Shown here: in pieces, positions 24,094 to 31,697 of the stretch
Layout: the number at the start of each line of letters is the position of its first letter
How positions within the stretch are numbered: position 1 is the stretch's first letter
Assembly: GCF_000013385.1 (NCBI RefSeq)
Contig: NC_007760.1
Location: forward strand, 2,047,001-2,111,000
DNA length: 64,000 nt
From: Anaeromyxobacter dehalogenans 2CP-C
GTDB taxonomy: Bacteria > Myxococcota > Myxococcia > Myxococcales > Anaeromyxobacteraceae
Direction of reading: 5' to 3'
The notes under the pieces: generated by a model
Told to the model about the DNA's origin: nothing
Database searches by the model: none
Seen by the model: only the letters and a program-made list of their open reading frames with translations
Program-made: the position numbers and the translations under genes

Positions 24094-25491
24094 CTACGCC
24101 ACCGCCTGCGTGGGCGGGTTCAGGCAGAGCGCCCGGTTGAGCGCGATCACCGCCTGCTTGTAGTCCTTGCGGTCGATCACGAACTGCATGTTCGTCTGCC
24201 GGAGCGACTGCGAGAACGCGTTCACGTTGATGCCGTTGTCCGCGAGCGCCTGGGTGGCGCGGGCCAGCACGCCGGGGAACGCGATGTTGCTCCCGATGAC
24301 GCAGACGATGGCGGACGGGACCACCGTCACCTTCTGGTACTGGTTCTCGAGCTCCTCCACGAACGCCGAGGAGACCGACTTCTCCCAGACCACGTGCGTG
24401 ATCGAGTTCGCGTTGGTGGCCTTCAGGATGTACGAGATCCCGTGGCGCTGGAAGATCTCCATCACCCCGAGGTCGAAGCCCACCGTCCCGACCATCGACG
24501 GATCGTGGATCTCCACCGCGCTCACCTTCGGCGAGCCGGCGATCACCTCGATGCGCGCCTGGCTGCCCACGTAGTCCTTGGTGATGAGCGTGCCGGGGTG
24601 CTCCGGCTCGAACGTGTTCTTCAGGCGGATGGCGATGCCGGCGAGCTCCATGGGCTTCGCGGCCTTCGGGTGGATCGCCTCCATCCCGACGTCGGCGAGC
24701 TGGTCGGCGACGTCGTAGTTCGTCATCCCGACCACCACCGTGTTCTGCGCGCCGACCAGCTCCGGATCGGCCGAGGACAGGTGGTACTCCTTGTGGATGA
24801 CGGCCTCGTCGGCCCGCAGCTCGACCGCGACCTTGCTGAAGGTGACCTCGGAGTACCCGCGGTCGAACTCCCGCATGATGCCCTCGACGCCCTTCGTGTA
24901 CCCGGTGACCACCACCACCTGGCGCGTGACGTCCACGCCGGTGAAGCACTTGTGGATGCGCTCGTCGATGGTGAGCGGGTCGTCGTCGTCGAAGCCGGAG
25001 AGGTCCATCAGCGAGGCCTCGACGCCCTTGGCCCGGAGGAGCTCCACGCTGTTGAACGCGCTGTGCGCCTCGCCCACCGCCGCGAGCATCTCGCGCGCGG
25101 CGAGCAGCACGCTGTCGCGGCGCACGTAGCCGCTCGCGAGGACGTGGCGCATCGAGTCGAGCAGCGCGCGCAGCTCCTTCATGCGCTTCTCGATGAACCC
25201 GTCGGCGCGGGCCAGGTCGAGCCCGAGCGGCGCCAGGCCGGCGTTGATGGCCTTCAGCTTGCCGGTGAGCGCCTCGATGGCGGTGGTGAAGTCGCCGCCG
25301 TTCGCGAAGCGCGCGTAGACGCCGGGCTCGCCGGTCTTCTTGTGCTCGAGGAGCTGGTTGGTGACGCCGGCGTAGGCGGAGACGACGTAGACGCGGCCGT
25401 ACACGCGGCTCGGGTCGCGCAGCATGATGTTGCGCAGCACCTCGTCGAAGCGGGACATCGAGGTGCCGCCGATCTTCTCGACGCTGATCAT
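24094..25491 (-). CDS. Aspartate kinase, Ask_Ect-like
   Basis: A 465-residue enzyme that phosphorylates aspartate, first step of lysine, threonine, methionine and ectoine synthesis. I start it at the ATG at 25491 because the protein then begins ISVEKIGGTSMSRFDEVL, the family start containing the KxGGTS nucleotide motif. YGRVYVVSAYAGVTNQLL, GFDDDDPLTIDERI and two C-terminal ACT-like domains (VSAVEIHDPSMVGTVGFDLG; IAFPGVLARATQALADNGIN) complete it. The wording is closest to the aspartokinase usually found with ectABC, but no ectoine genes are adjacent. It might serve general metabolism. Regulation by feedback at ACT domains is likely. Confidence 0.85.
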   Translation of the reverse strand: MISVEKIGGTSMSRFDEVLRNIMLRDPSRVYGRVYVVSAYAGVTNQLLEHKKTGEPGVYARFANGGDFTTAIEALTGKLKAINAGLAPLGLDLARADGFIEKRMKELRALLDSMRHVLASGYVRRDSVLLAAREMLAAVGEAHSAFNSVELLRAKGVEASLMDLSGFDDDDPLTIDERIHKCFTGVDVTRQVVVVTGYTKGVEGIMREFDRGYSEVTFSKVAVELRADEAVIHKEYHLSSADPELVGAQNTVVVGMTNYDVADQLADVGMEAIHPKAAKPMELAGIAIRLKNTFEPEHPGTLITKDYVGSQARIEVIAGSPKVSAVEIHDPSMVGTVGFDLGVMEIFQRHGISYILKATNANSITHVVWEKSVSSAFVEELENQYQKVTVVPSAIVCVIGSNIAFPGVLARATQALADNGINVNAFSQSLRQTNMQFVIDRKDYKQAVIALNRALCLNPPTQAVA

Positions 25492-25652
25492 GCGAAAGGT
25501 TCCGGGGGACTGGGTGGCGGTTCGGGACTCGGGGCCTGGGCTGGACGGACCGCGATGATACCCAAACGTGCGCCACATGCCACCCGGCAGGGATGCGAAC
25601 GGGGGCGCCGCCCGACCGGCCGGAGCGGGCGGGCGGGCCTGGAACGCGCGAC

Positions 25653-25683
25653 GCCCGGACCCTCGCGCGTCGAGGATCCGGGC
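25653..25683 (-). terminator. Hairpin, likely terminator of the FHA operon
   Basis: GCCCGGA (25653-25659) pairs with TCCGGGC (25677-25683), and inside it CCTCG (25661-25665) pairs with CGAGG (25671-25675), giving a 12-bp stem with a five-base loop just after the FHA gene on the minus strand. There is no strong U-tract. Confidence 0.5.
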
Positions 25684-25712
25684 GCCGGAGGCCGCGGACG
25701 GCCGGTGGCCCG

Positions 25713-26078
25713 CTAGGCGGCGAGCGCGGTGCGGCGGAGGTCGCCGCGCGCCGAGAACCGGAACGCGGTCACCGCGCCGACGCGGATCTCGTCGCCGTCC
25801 CGGAGGACGGCGGACCGGACGCGCACGCCGTTCACGAACGTGCCGTTGGTCGAGCCGAGGTCGGTGATCGTCCAGGCGCCGTCCTGCCGGCGGGCGATGC
25901 GCGCGTGCAGCCGCGACGCGCCGCGGTCGTCCACGGGCAGGTCGGCCTGATCGGCGCGGCCGATGGTCAGCCCGTCGGACAGCCGCAGCACCCGGCCGAA
26001 CGCGTCGAGGTGGCTGGCGAAGCTGCAGACCAGCGACGGCGCGGGGGCGGTTCCTGCCAGGTCGAAGGTGGCGAGCAT
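25713..26078 (-). CDS. Small FHA-domain protein
   Basis: A 121-residue protein consisting mostly of one FHA domain, which binds phosphothreonine peptides. LTIGRADQADLPVDDRGASR followed by LHARI is the GR...SRxHA core, and TDLGSTNGTFVNGVRV the conserved STNGT..NG loop. ATG at 26078 follows GGAGCCCTCC, 14 bases after the stop of the secreted repeat protein. The two appear to form an operon. The Ser/Thr kinase gene on the other side of the repeat gene (27810) could provide the phosphorylation signal, which is inference from neighbourhood. The FHA protein is cytoplasmic, the repeat protein exported. Confidence 0.9.
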   Translation of the reverse strand: MLATFDLAGTAPAPSLVCSFASHLDAFGRVLRLSDGLTIGRADQADLPVDDRGASRLHARIARRQDGAWTITDLGSTNGTFVNGVRVRSAVLRDGDEIRVGAVTAFRFSARGDLRRTALAA

Positions 26079-26092
26079 GGAGGGCTCCTCGG

Positions 26093-27553
26093 TCACTCCG
26101 AGATGGACACGTCGGCCGCGTTCAGGAAGACCTGCACGGGCCGGAACGACCGCCCGTTCACCGAGCAGGACGCGTGCGTGACGCCGTCCACGCCCGCGGT
26201 GCAGCGATCGGCGGCGAGGCCGGCCTGGACCATGGGGCCGCAGGAGCCCGGGACGCCGCGCTCGGCGGCGCAGCCGCGGGGCGTGGACACGCGCGGGTCG
26301 AGCGACTCCGTCGAGAGCGCCACGTACACGCCGGAGCCGTCGAACATGTTGCCGAAGTACGTCGCCTCGCTGAACCGCCAGCCGGCGACCTCGTCGGCGG
26401 TGACCGGGATGGCGTCGCCGGACGGGCCGTAGCCGCGGACCGAGATCTGGACGTGCTTGCCGAACGCGTTGGTGTGCGCGGCGAAGCAGGCGCTCACGAG
26501 CTCCTGCTCGGCGGCGGGGATGGCGCCGCCCTTGGCCCACTGCGGCGCGAGGCCCAGGCCGCCGCGCCACGTGTAGGTCTCGCCCGCGCGGGCGTACGAC
26601 AGCTCCTGCCCGGCCGGCAGCGCACACTGCGCGACGTACTTCATCACCATCGACGAGTACCCGGCGTCGCGGTCGAACCAGGCGGCGAACGCAGGCTGCG
26701 CGAGCGCGCTGCCGGTCAGGCCGCTCGCGGCGAGCCCGGAGGTGCCGGCGCCAAACGCCAGGCCGTTGTTGAGACGGGTGCCGTTCGTGAAGACGCCGTT
26801 CGTGAACACCCCGTTGGTGAAGACGCCGTTCGTGAACACCCCGTTGGTGAAGACGCCGTTCGTGAAGACGCCGTTCCCCAGGATGCCGTTCGTGAAGACG
26901 CCGTTCGTGAAGACGCCGTTCGTGAACACCCCGTTCGTGAAGACGCCGTTCGTGAACACCCCGTTCGTGAACACGCCGTTCGTGAACACGCCGTTCGTGA
27001 AGACGCCGTTCGTGAACACGCCGTTCGTGAACACGCCGTTCTCCAGGATGCCGTTGGTGAACACCCCGTTGGTGAAGACGCCGTTCGTGAACACGCCGTT
27101 CTCGGCGAGGCCATTCGTGAACACGCCGTTGGTGAACACGCCGTTCGTGAACACGCCGTTCTCGGCGAGGCCGTTCGTGAAGACCCCGTTGGTGAACACG
27201 CCGTTCGTGAACACGCCGTTCTCGGCGAGGCCGTTCGTGAAGACGCCGTTGGTGAAGACGCCGTTGGTGAACACGCCGTTCGTGAACACGCCGTTCTCGG
27301 CGAGGCCGTTCGTGAAGACCCCGTTGGTGAACACGCCGTTCGTGAACACGCCGTTCTCGGCGAGGCCGTTCGTGAAGACGCCGTTGGTGAACACGCCGTT
27401 CGTGAAGACACCGTTTTCCGCGAGGCCGTTGGTGAAGACCCCGTTGCCCACCAGACCGTTTTCGAGGAGGCCGTTCTCGGCCGGTGCGGCGCGAACGGAG
27501 CTGGAGACGACGAGAAGCGCCGCAATCACGAACGAACGAGCGTGGCTGTGCAT
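26093..27553 (-). CDS. Secreted pentapeptide-repeat (GVFTN) protein
   Basis: A 486-residue exported protein. The ATG at 27553 has GGAGGAATCC before it and starts a signal peptide (HSHARSFVIAALLVVSSSVR, cut after ARAA-like site). Residues 28-257 are 46 five-residue units, mainly GVFTN with GLAEN, GILEN and GILGN interspersed. GLAEN mostly recurs every fourth unit, and four five-residue units make one coil of a pentapeptide-repeat beta helix. The remaining 230 residues form a distinct domain with seven or so Cys and segments such as YSSMVMKYVAQCALPAGQEL. I do not recognise its family. Likely periplasmic or surface, role unknown. Confidence 0.85.
   Translation of the reverse strand: MHSHARSFVIAALLVVSSSVRAAPAENGLLENGLVGNGVFTNGLAENGVFTNGVFTNGVFTNGLAENGVFTNGVFTNGVFTNGLAENGVFTNGVFTNGVFTNGVFTNGLAENGVFTNGVFTNGVFTNGLAENGVFTNGVFTNGVFTNGLAENGVFTNGVFTNGVFTNGILENGVFTNGVFTNGVFTNGVFTNGVFTNGVFTNGVFTNGVFTNGVFTNGVFTNGILGNGVFTNGVFTNGVFTNGVFTNGVFTNGVFTNGTRLNNGLAFGAGTSGLAASGLTGSALAQPAFAAWFDRDAGYSSMVMKYVAQCALPAGQELSYARAGETYTWRGGLGLAPQWAKGGAIPAAEQELVSACFAAHTNAFGKHVQISVRGYGPSGDAIPVTADEVAGWRFSEATYFGNMFDGSGVYVALSTESLDPRVSTPRGCAAERGVPGSCGPMVQAGLAADRCTAGVDGVTHASCSVNGRSFRPVQVFLNAADVSISE
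26783..27472. repeat. 15-bp tandem repeat, 46 units
   Basis: A run of 46 near-identical 15-base units of form GTTCGTGAASACGCC (plus strand) encodes the GVFTN array on the minus strand. Ten uninterrupted units lie at 26888-27037. Because the period is a multiple of three and lacks stops, several other frames stay open across the repeat and give false genes. Confidence 0.95.
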
Positions 27554-27574
27554 CGGATTCCTCCCACCGTCGCC

Positions 27575-27614
27575 TGTGCGCACATAGGGCCCCACCGCCA
27601 CTCCCCTGCGCACA
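27575..27614. promoter_or_regulatory. Repeated palindrome in the divergent intergenic region
   Basis: TGTGCGCACA (27575-27584, perfect palindrome) and TGCGCACA again at 27607-27614 lie 30 bases apart in the 256-base gap between the repeat-protein gene and the kinase at 27810. This gap is visibly less GC-rich than the genes. A shared regulator of the two transcripts is possible. Confidence 0.3.
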
Positions 27615-27809
27615 CCTTTGGGCACGGCTCCGCACCACTTTTTGTCCCTTCAAACGGGTACGATATCCCGTGTTCATGTGACACTCGACAGGGGTAAGCT
27701 GTGGGTGAATGGGACAGATCGGCGTCCCTAAGGATCACAGGGCTTTACTCCAAGCGGATATCGGGCGGCCGGTCACGGGTTTCTGGAGACCCACCCGTGA
27801 GCGCGTCGT

Positions 27810-30800
27810 ATGATGCGTTCCGTGAACCTCCCCGGACACCGCCCGCCGGCCCTTCCGCCGATCCCGGGGTTCGAGATCGAGGGCGTGATCGGGCGGGGCG
27901 GGTTCGGCGAGATCCTGTCGGCGCGGCGCACGCGCGACGGGACCGCCGCCGCCGTGAAGATCTCCCAGGGGTCCACGCCGCGCGCGCGCGATCAGCTCCT
28001 CCGCGAGGCCGCCGCGCTGCGCGAGATCGGCCCCGAGCTCGCGCCGGCGGTGCTCGCGAGCGGCATGCTCGACGACGGCCGCGCCTGGGTCGCGCTCGAG
28101 CGGCTCACCGCGCCGTCGCTCGCCGAGCGCGTCCGCGCGGAGGACGCGCCCCTCGATCTGGAGGCCCTGCGCGACGCGGTGCTCGCGCTCGCGGACGCGC
28201 TCGCGACCCTGCACGGCCGCGGCTGGCGCCACCTCGATCTCAAGCCGCGCCACGTCTTCGTCGAGCCCGGCGGCGCCCGGCTGGTCGATTTCGGGCTGGC
28301 GCACGGGCCGGCGTCCGTCGCGACGGAGGACGCACCGGCCGGCGCGTCGGCCGGGACGGCTGCGTACATGGCCCCGGAGCAGGTCCGCGGCGACGCCGCG
28401 GACGCCCGCGCCGACGTCTACGCGGCGGGCGCGATCCTGTTCGAGCTCGTGACCGGGGCGCCGCCGTTCGAGGGCTCGCCGGGCGAGCAGCGCCAGGCAC
28501 ACCTGGCGCGCCGGCCCGGGCGCCCGTCCGAGCACGCCGGCGTGCCGCCCGCGCTCGAGGAGGTCATCCTCCGCTGCCTGGCGAAGCTCCCGGAGGCGCG
28601 CTACGCCGACGGCAGCGCGCTGCGGGTCGCGCTCCGGGAGGCGTTCGCCTCGGTGGCCGAGCCGCGCGCCGCCCCCGACGCGCCGCGCGCGCCCGCGCTG
28701 CGCCCCCGGACGGTCGGCCTCCTGCGCGTCGCCTACGACACGGACGTGCTGCACCTGCAGCGCGCGGCGCAGTCGGTGGGCGGGCGGCTCGGCGCGCTCG
28801 GGACCCGCGCCGCGTCGGTCGTGTTCGAGCCGGGCGCCCGCGAGAACGCGGTTCGCCTGGCGCTCGACGGCGCGCACGCGCTCCTCCGCGACTCCGTCGT
28901 GCGCCACGCGGTGGTGGATCTCGCCAGCGTGATGGTCCACGACGCCGCGGCCGGCTCCCGGTACCTGCTCGCGCCGGCCGACGCCGCGGAGGGCGGCCCG
29001 GCGCAGGACGCCGAGGTCCTCCTCACCCCTCGCGCCGCGGCGGCCGTGCCGAGCGTGCGCACGGTCCCGGCCCGGGGCGGGCTGCTGCGCATCGTCGCCG
29101 GCGATGAGTCCCAGCCCCGGCCCCACCTGGTGGGCCGGGCGCCGGTGCTGGAGCACCTGGTCACGACCGCGAACGGCGCGCTCCTCCGGAACGCCCCGGC
29201 CATCGCCGCGGTCACGGGCGAGGGGGGCATCGGCAAGACCTCGGTCGGCGCGGAGGTGGCCGCGCGCCTGCGGGCCCTGCCCTGCGCGCCGGAGGTGCTC
29301 GAGATCCGCGCCCGCGACGGCATGGTGGGCCAGGACGACACGCTCCGCGCCCTGCTGGCCTGGGCCCTGGGGCTGCCGCCGAAGCCTCCGGCGCCCGCCG
29401 ACCGGGGCCGCGCCGTGCTGGGCGCGCTGGTCCCGGACGCCGGGCGCGAGGCGTGGGCCCCCGTCGCGCTCGCGCTGGGCTGGGTCGGGCCGGACGAGCC
29501 GGCGCTCCGGCAGTGGCGCGCGGCGCCGGGCGCGCTCCGGACCGCCGCGATGCGCGCCACCGGCGAGGCGCTGCGCCGCCGCGCGCGGGCGCGCCCGCTG
29601 TGCGTCCTGCTCGACGACGCGCACTTCGCCGACACCGCCGCGCTGGACGCGCTCGAGTACGCGGCGCTCGCCGAGGCGGACGTCCCGCTGTTCGTGTGCG
29701 CGCTGGGCCGGCCCGCGCTCGCCACGGCGCGGCCCAGCCTCGGCGATCGCGCCGCGCGCGCGATCCACGTCGCCCTCGGCCCCCTCGGGCCCGACGAGTC
29801 GGCGGACCTGTGCCGGCGCCTCCTGCTCCCGGCGGAGAACGTGCCGGCGCGCGCCATCGCCCGGCTGGTCGAGCGCGCGCGCGGCGTGCCGGTGCTGCTC
29901 GTCGAGCTGGTGCGCGGGCTGCGCGCGCAGGGGCTGGTGCGGCAGCAGGCGGCGGACGGCAACTGGTACGTGGCCACCGACGAGCTGGACCGCGTCCCGG
30001 ACCTGCCGCTGGTGGACTGGCTGGCCCAGCAGGAGCTGGCGCTGCTCCCCGAGGCGCTGGGCGCGCACGCGCGCCTGGTGGCGCTGCTCGCCGACGAGGT
30101 CACCGGCGCGGAGGTCGCCGGGATCGTGGCGGAGCTCGACCGCGAGGGGGGCGGCCCGCTGGTGAGCCTGGATCCGGACGTCGCCACCCGGCGCCTGCTC
30201 GAGCTGCGCGTGCTCACCGAGCGGGCGGACCGCGTCGCGTTCCGTCACCCGCTGCTCCGCGACGCGGTGGCGGCGTCGGCGTCGGACCCGGAGCGGCGCG
30301 CCGTCCACCGCGCCGCGTTCCGGTACTACCTGCTGGCGGCCGACATCCCGGAGGGCGAGCGGCTGCCCCGGCTCGCGGTGCACGCCGAGGCCTGCGGGCT
30401 GAGGCCGGAGGCCGCTTCGCTGTGGCTCCGCATCGCGGAGGCGCTGCGCGGGCGCCACGCGTACGTGGAGGCCGAGACGCACTACACCCGCGTGCTCACG
30501 CTCCTCGCCGAGGACGACGAGCGGGGCCGCTTCTCCGCGCTGCGGGGGCGCGGGCTGGTCCGGTACCGGCTCGGCCGGTACCGCGACGCCATCTCCGACC
30601 TGGGCGCCGCCTCGGCCGCCGCGCGCGCGCTCCACGACCGGAGCGGCGAGATCGAGTGCCTGCTCGACGAGGCGACCGCGCTCGACTGGATGAACGACTA
30701 CGGCGCGTCCTCGGAGCGGCTGCGCGCCGCCGAGGCGCTGGCCGGGACGAGCCCGAGCCCGCTGCTGGCCGCCCGGCTCATGGTGGCGCGCGGCCGGGCC

Positions 30801-31673
30801 ATGCTGCGGGCGGGCCGCTGGCAGGAGGGCGCCGCCGCGGTGGAGGCGGCGGCGGTCCTGGCCGAGCCGCTCGGCGACGAGGGCTACGAGACGCTGGTCG
30901 TGGCGCTCGTGCTCGGGGGCGCCGCCCTCCCGGTCCTCGGGCGCATCGCCGAGGCGGAGCGTGCGCTCGGGCGGGCCCTCGCCATCGCGAGCGCCCGCGG
31001 GGACGCGCTGCACCTCGCGTCCGCCCTCAACAACCGCCGCAGCCTCTGGATCGCGCGCGGAGAGCTCGGGCACGCGCTGGAGGACCAGGCCGCGTTCGTC
31101 CGGATCGGCCGCGACCTCGGGATGGTCGGGATCGAGTACATCGGCCAGTTCAACGCCGCCGAGCTCCACTACTGGTCCGGCGCCCCGGAGGCCGCCCTGC
31201 CCCACGTCCACCGCGCGGTCGAGATCGAGCGGCGGCACCTCGAGGTGGCCACCCGGCCGCTGGCGCGCCTGCTCATGGTGCGCCTGCACGCGTGGGTGGG
31301 CGACGCCGACGCCGCCCGGAGCTGGCTCGAGGAGGTGCGGCAGGCCGAGCGCTCGCGGACGGCGGCCCGGCTCGCCCCGTCGGACGCCGTGCTGGAGGCC
31401 GCGGTCGAGCTGGCGCTGGACGCGGCCGGGCCCGCCGAGTGGGACCGGCTCTGCGAGCGCTCCCGCGCGGAGTCGGTCGAGCAGGAGCCGATCGAGGTGC
31501 AGGAGCTGCGGGCGCTGGCGGCGCTCCGCGCCGGACGGCACGGCGAGGCGCGCAGCGCGATCCGGGAGGCGCTCGACCTCGCGGAGCGGATCCCCAACGT
31601 GATGCAGCGCCGGCTCCGGCTGTCCGTGGCCCGCGTCGAGGGCGAGCCGGGGACCTCACCCGTCGCCCGCTGA
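27810..31673 (+). CDS. Ser/Thr kinase fused to AAA/STAND ATPase and TPR repeats
   Basis: A 1287-residue signalling protein. The kinase (about 20-280) has GRGGFGE, Lys50 in AAVKIS, VDFGLAH and YMAPEQV. In the catalytic loop HLDLKPRHVFV the usual Mg-binding Asn is His148 and the Arg is Leu142, so activity may be reduced. A degenerate cyclase-like region follows (LLRVAYDTDVLHLQRAAQSV), then an NTPase with Walker A VTGEGGIGKTSVG and Walker B VLLDDAHFADTAALDAL, and TPR-like repeats to the end. Such large proteins integrate signals in myxobacteria. It diverges from the pentapeptide-repeat/FHA operon. Confidence 0.88.
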   Translation: MMRSVNLPGHRPPALPPIPGFEIEGVIGRGGFGEILSARRTRDGTAAAVKISQGSTPRARDQLLREAAALREIGPELAPAVLASGMLDDGRAWVALERLTAPSLAERVRAEDAPLDLEALRDAVLALADALATLHGRGWRHLDLKPRHVFVEPGGARLVDFGLAHGPASVATEDAPAGASAGTAAYMAPEQVRGDAADARADVYAAGAILFELVTGAPPFEGSPGEQRQAHLARRPGRPSEHAGVPPALEEVILRCLAKLPEARYADGSALRVALREAFASVAEPRAAPDAPRAPALRPRTVGLLRVAYDTDVLHLQRAAQSVGGRLGALGTRAASVVFEPGARENAVRLALDGAHALLRDSVVRHAVVDLASVMVHDAAAGSRYLLAPADAAEGGPAQDAEVLLTPRAAAAVPSVRTVPARGGLLRIVAGDESQPRPHLVGRAPVLEHLVTTANGALLRNAPAIAAVTGEGGIGKTSVGAEVAARLRALPCAPEVLEIRARDGMVGQDDTLRALLAWALGLPPKPPAPADRGRAVLGALVPDAGREAWAPVALALGWVGPDEPALRQWRAAPGALRTAAMRATGEALRRRARARPLCVLLDDAHFADTAALDALEYAALAEADVPLFVCALGRPALATARPSLGDRAARAIHVALGPLGPDESADLCRRLLLPAENVPARAIARLVERARGVPVLLVELVRGLRAQGLVRQQAADGNWYVATDELDRVPDLPLVDWLAQQELALLPEALGAHARLVALLADEVTGAEVAGIVAELDREGGGPLVSLDPDVATRRLLELRVLTERADRVAFRHPLLRDAVAASASDPERRAVHRAAFRYYLLAADIPEGERLPRLAVHAEACGLRPEAASLWLRIAEALRGRHAYVEAETHYTRVLTLLAEDDERGRFSALRGRGLVRYRLGRYRDAISDLGAASAAARALHDRSGEIECLLDEATALDWMNDYGASSERLRAAEALAGTSPSPLLAARLMVARGRAMLRAGRWQEGAAAVEAAAVLAEPLGDEGYETLVVALVLGGAALPVLGRIAEAERALGRALAIASARGDALHLASALNNRRSLWIARGELGHALEDQAAFVRIGRDLGMVGIEYIGQFNAAELHYWSGAPEAALPHVHRAVEIERRHLEVATRPLARLLMVRLHAWVGDADAARSWLEEVRQAERSRTAARLAPSDAVLEAAVELALDAAGPAEWDRLCERSRAESVEQEPIEVQELRALAALRAGRHGEARSAIREALDLAERIPNVMQRRLRLSVARVEGEPGTSPVAR

Positions 31674-31697
31674 TCCGATCCCGCGCCGGCCGCCGGC

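Noticed and set aside
26783-27472. CRISPR array
   Set aside because: Units are contiguous 15-bp repeats in a coding frame without spacers, and no cas genes are near.
26093-27553. Repeat Thr residues as substrates of the kinase and FHA protein
   Set aside because: The repeat protein has a signal peptide and should leave the cytoplasm, while kinase and FHA domains are cytoplasmic.
26174-27697. Long plus-strand and alternative-frame proteins across the 15-bp repeats
   Set aside because: A 15-bp period with no stop keeps many frames open. Only the minus-strand GVFTN frame has signal peptide, ribosome-binding site and a sensible C-terminal domain.
27735-31541. Long minus-strand frame opposite the large kinase
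   Set aside because: Shadow of the third-base G/C pattern. The plus strand has intact kinase, Walker and TPR features.
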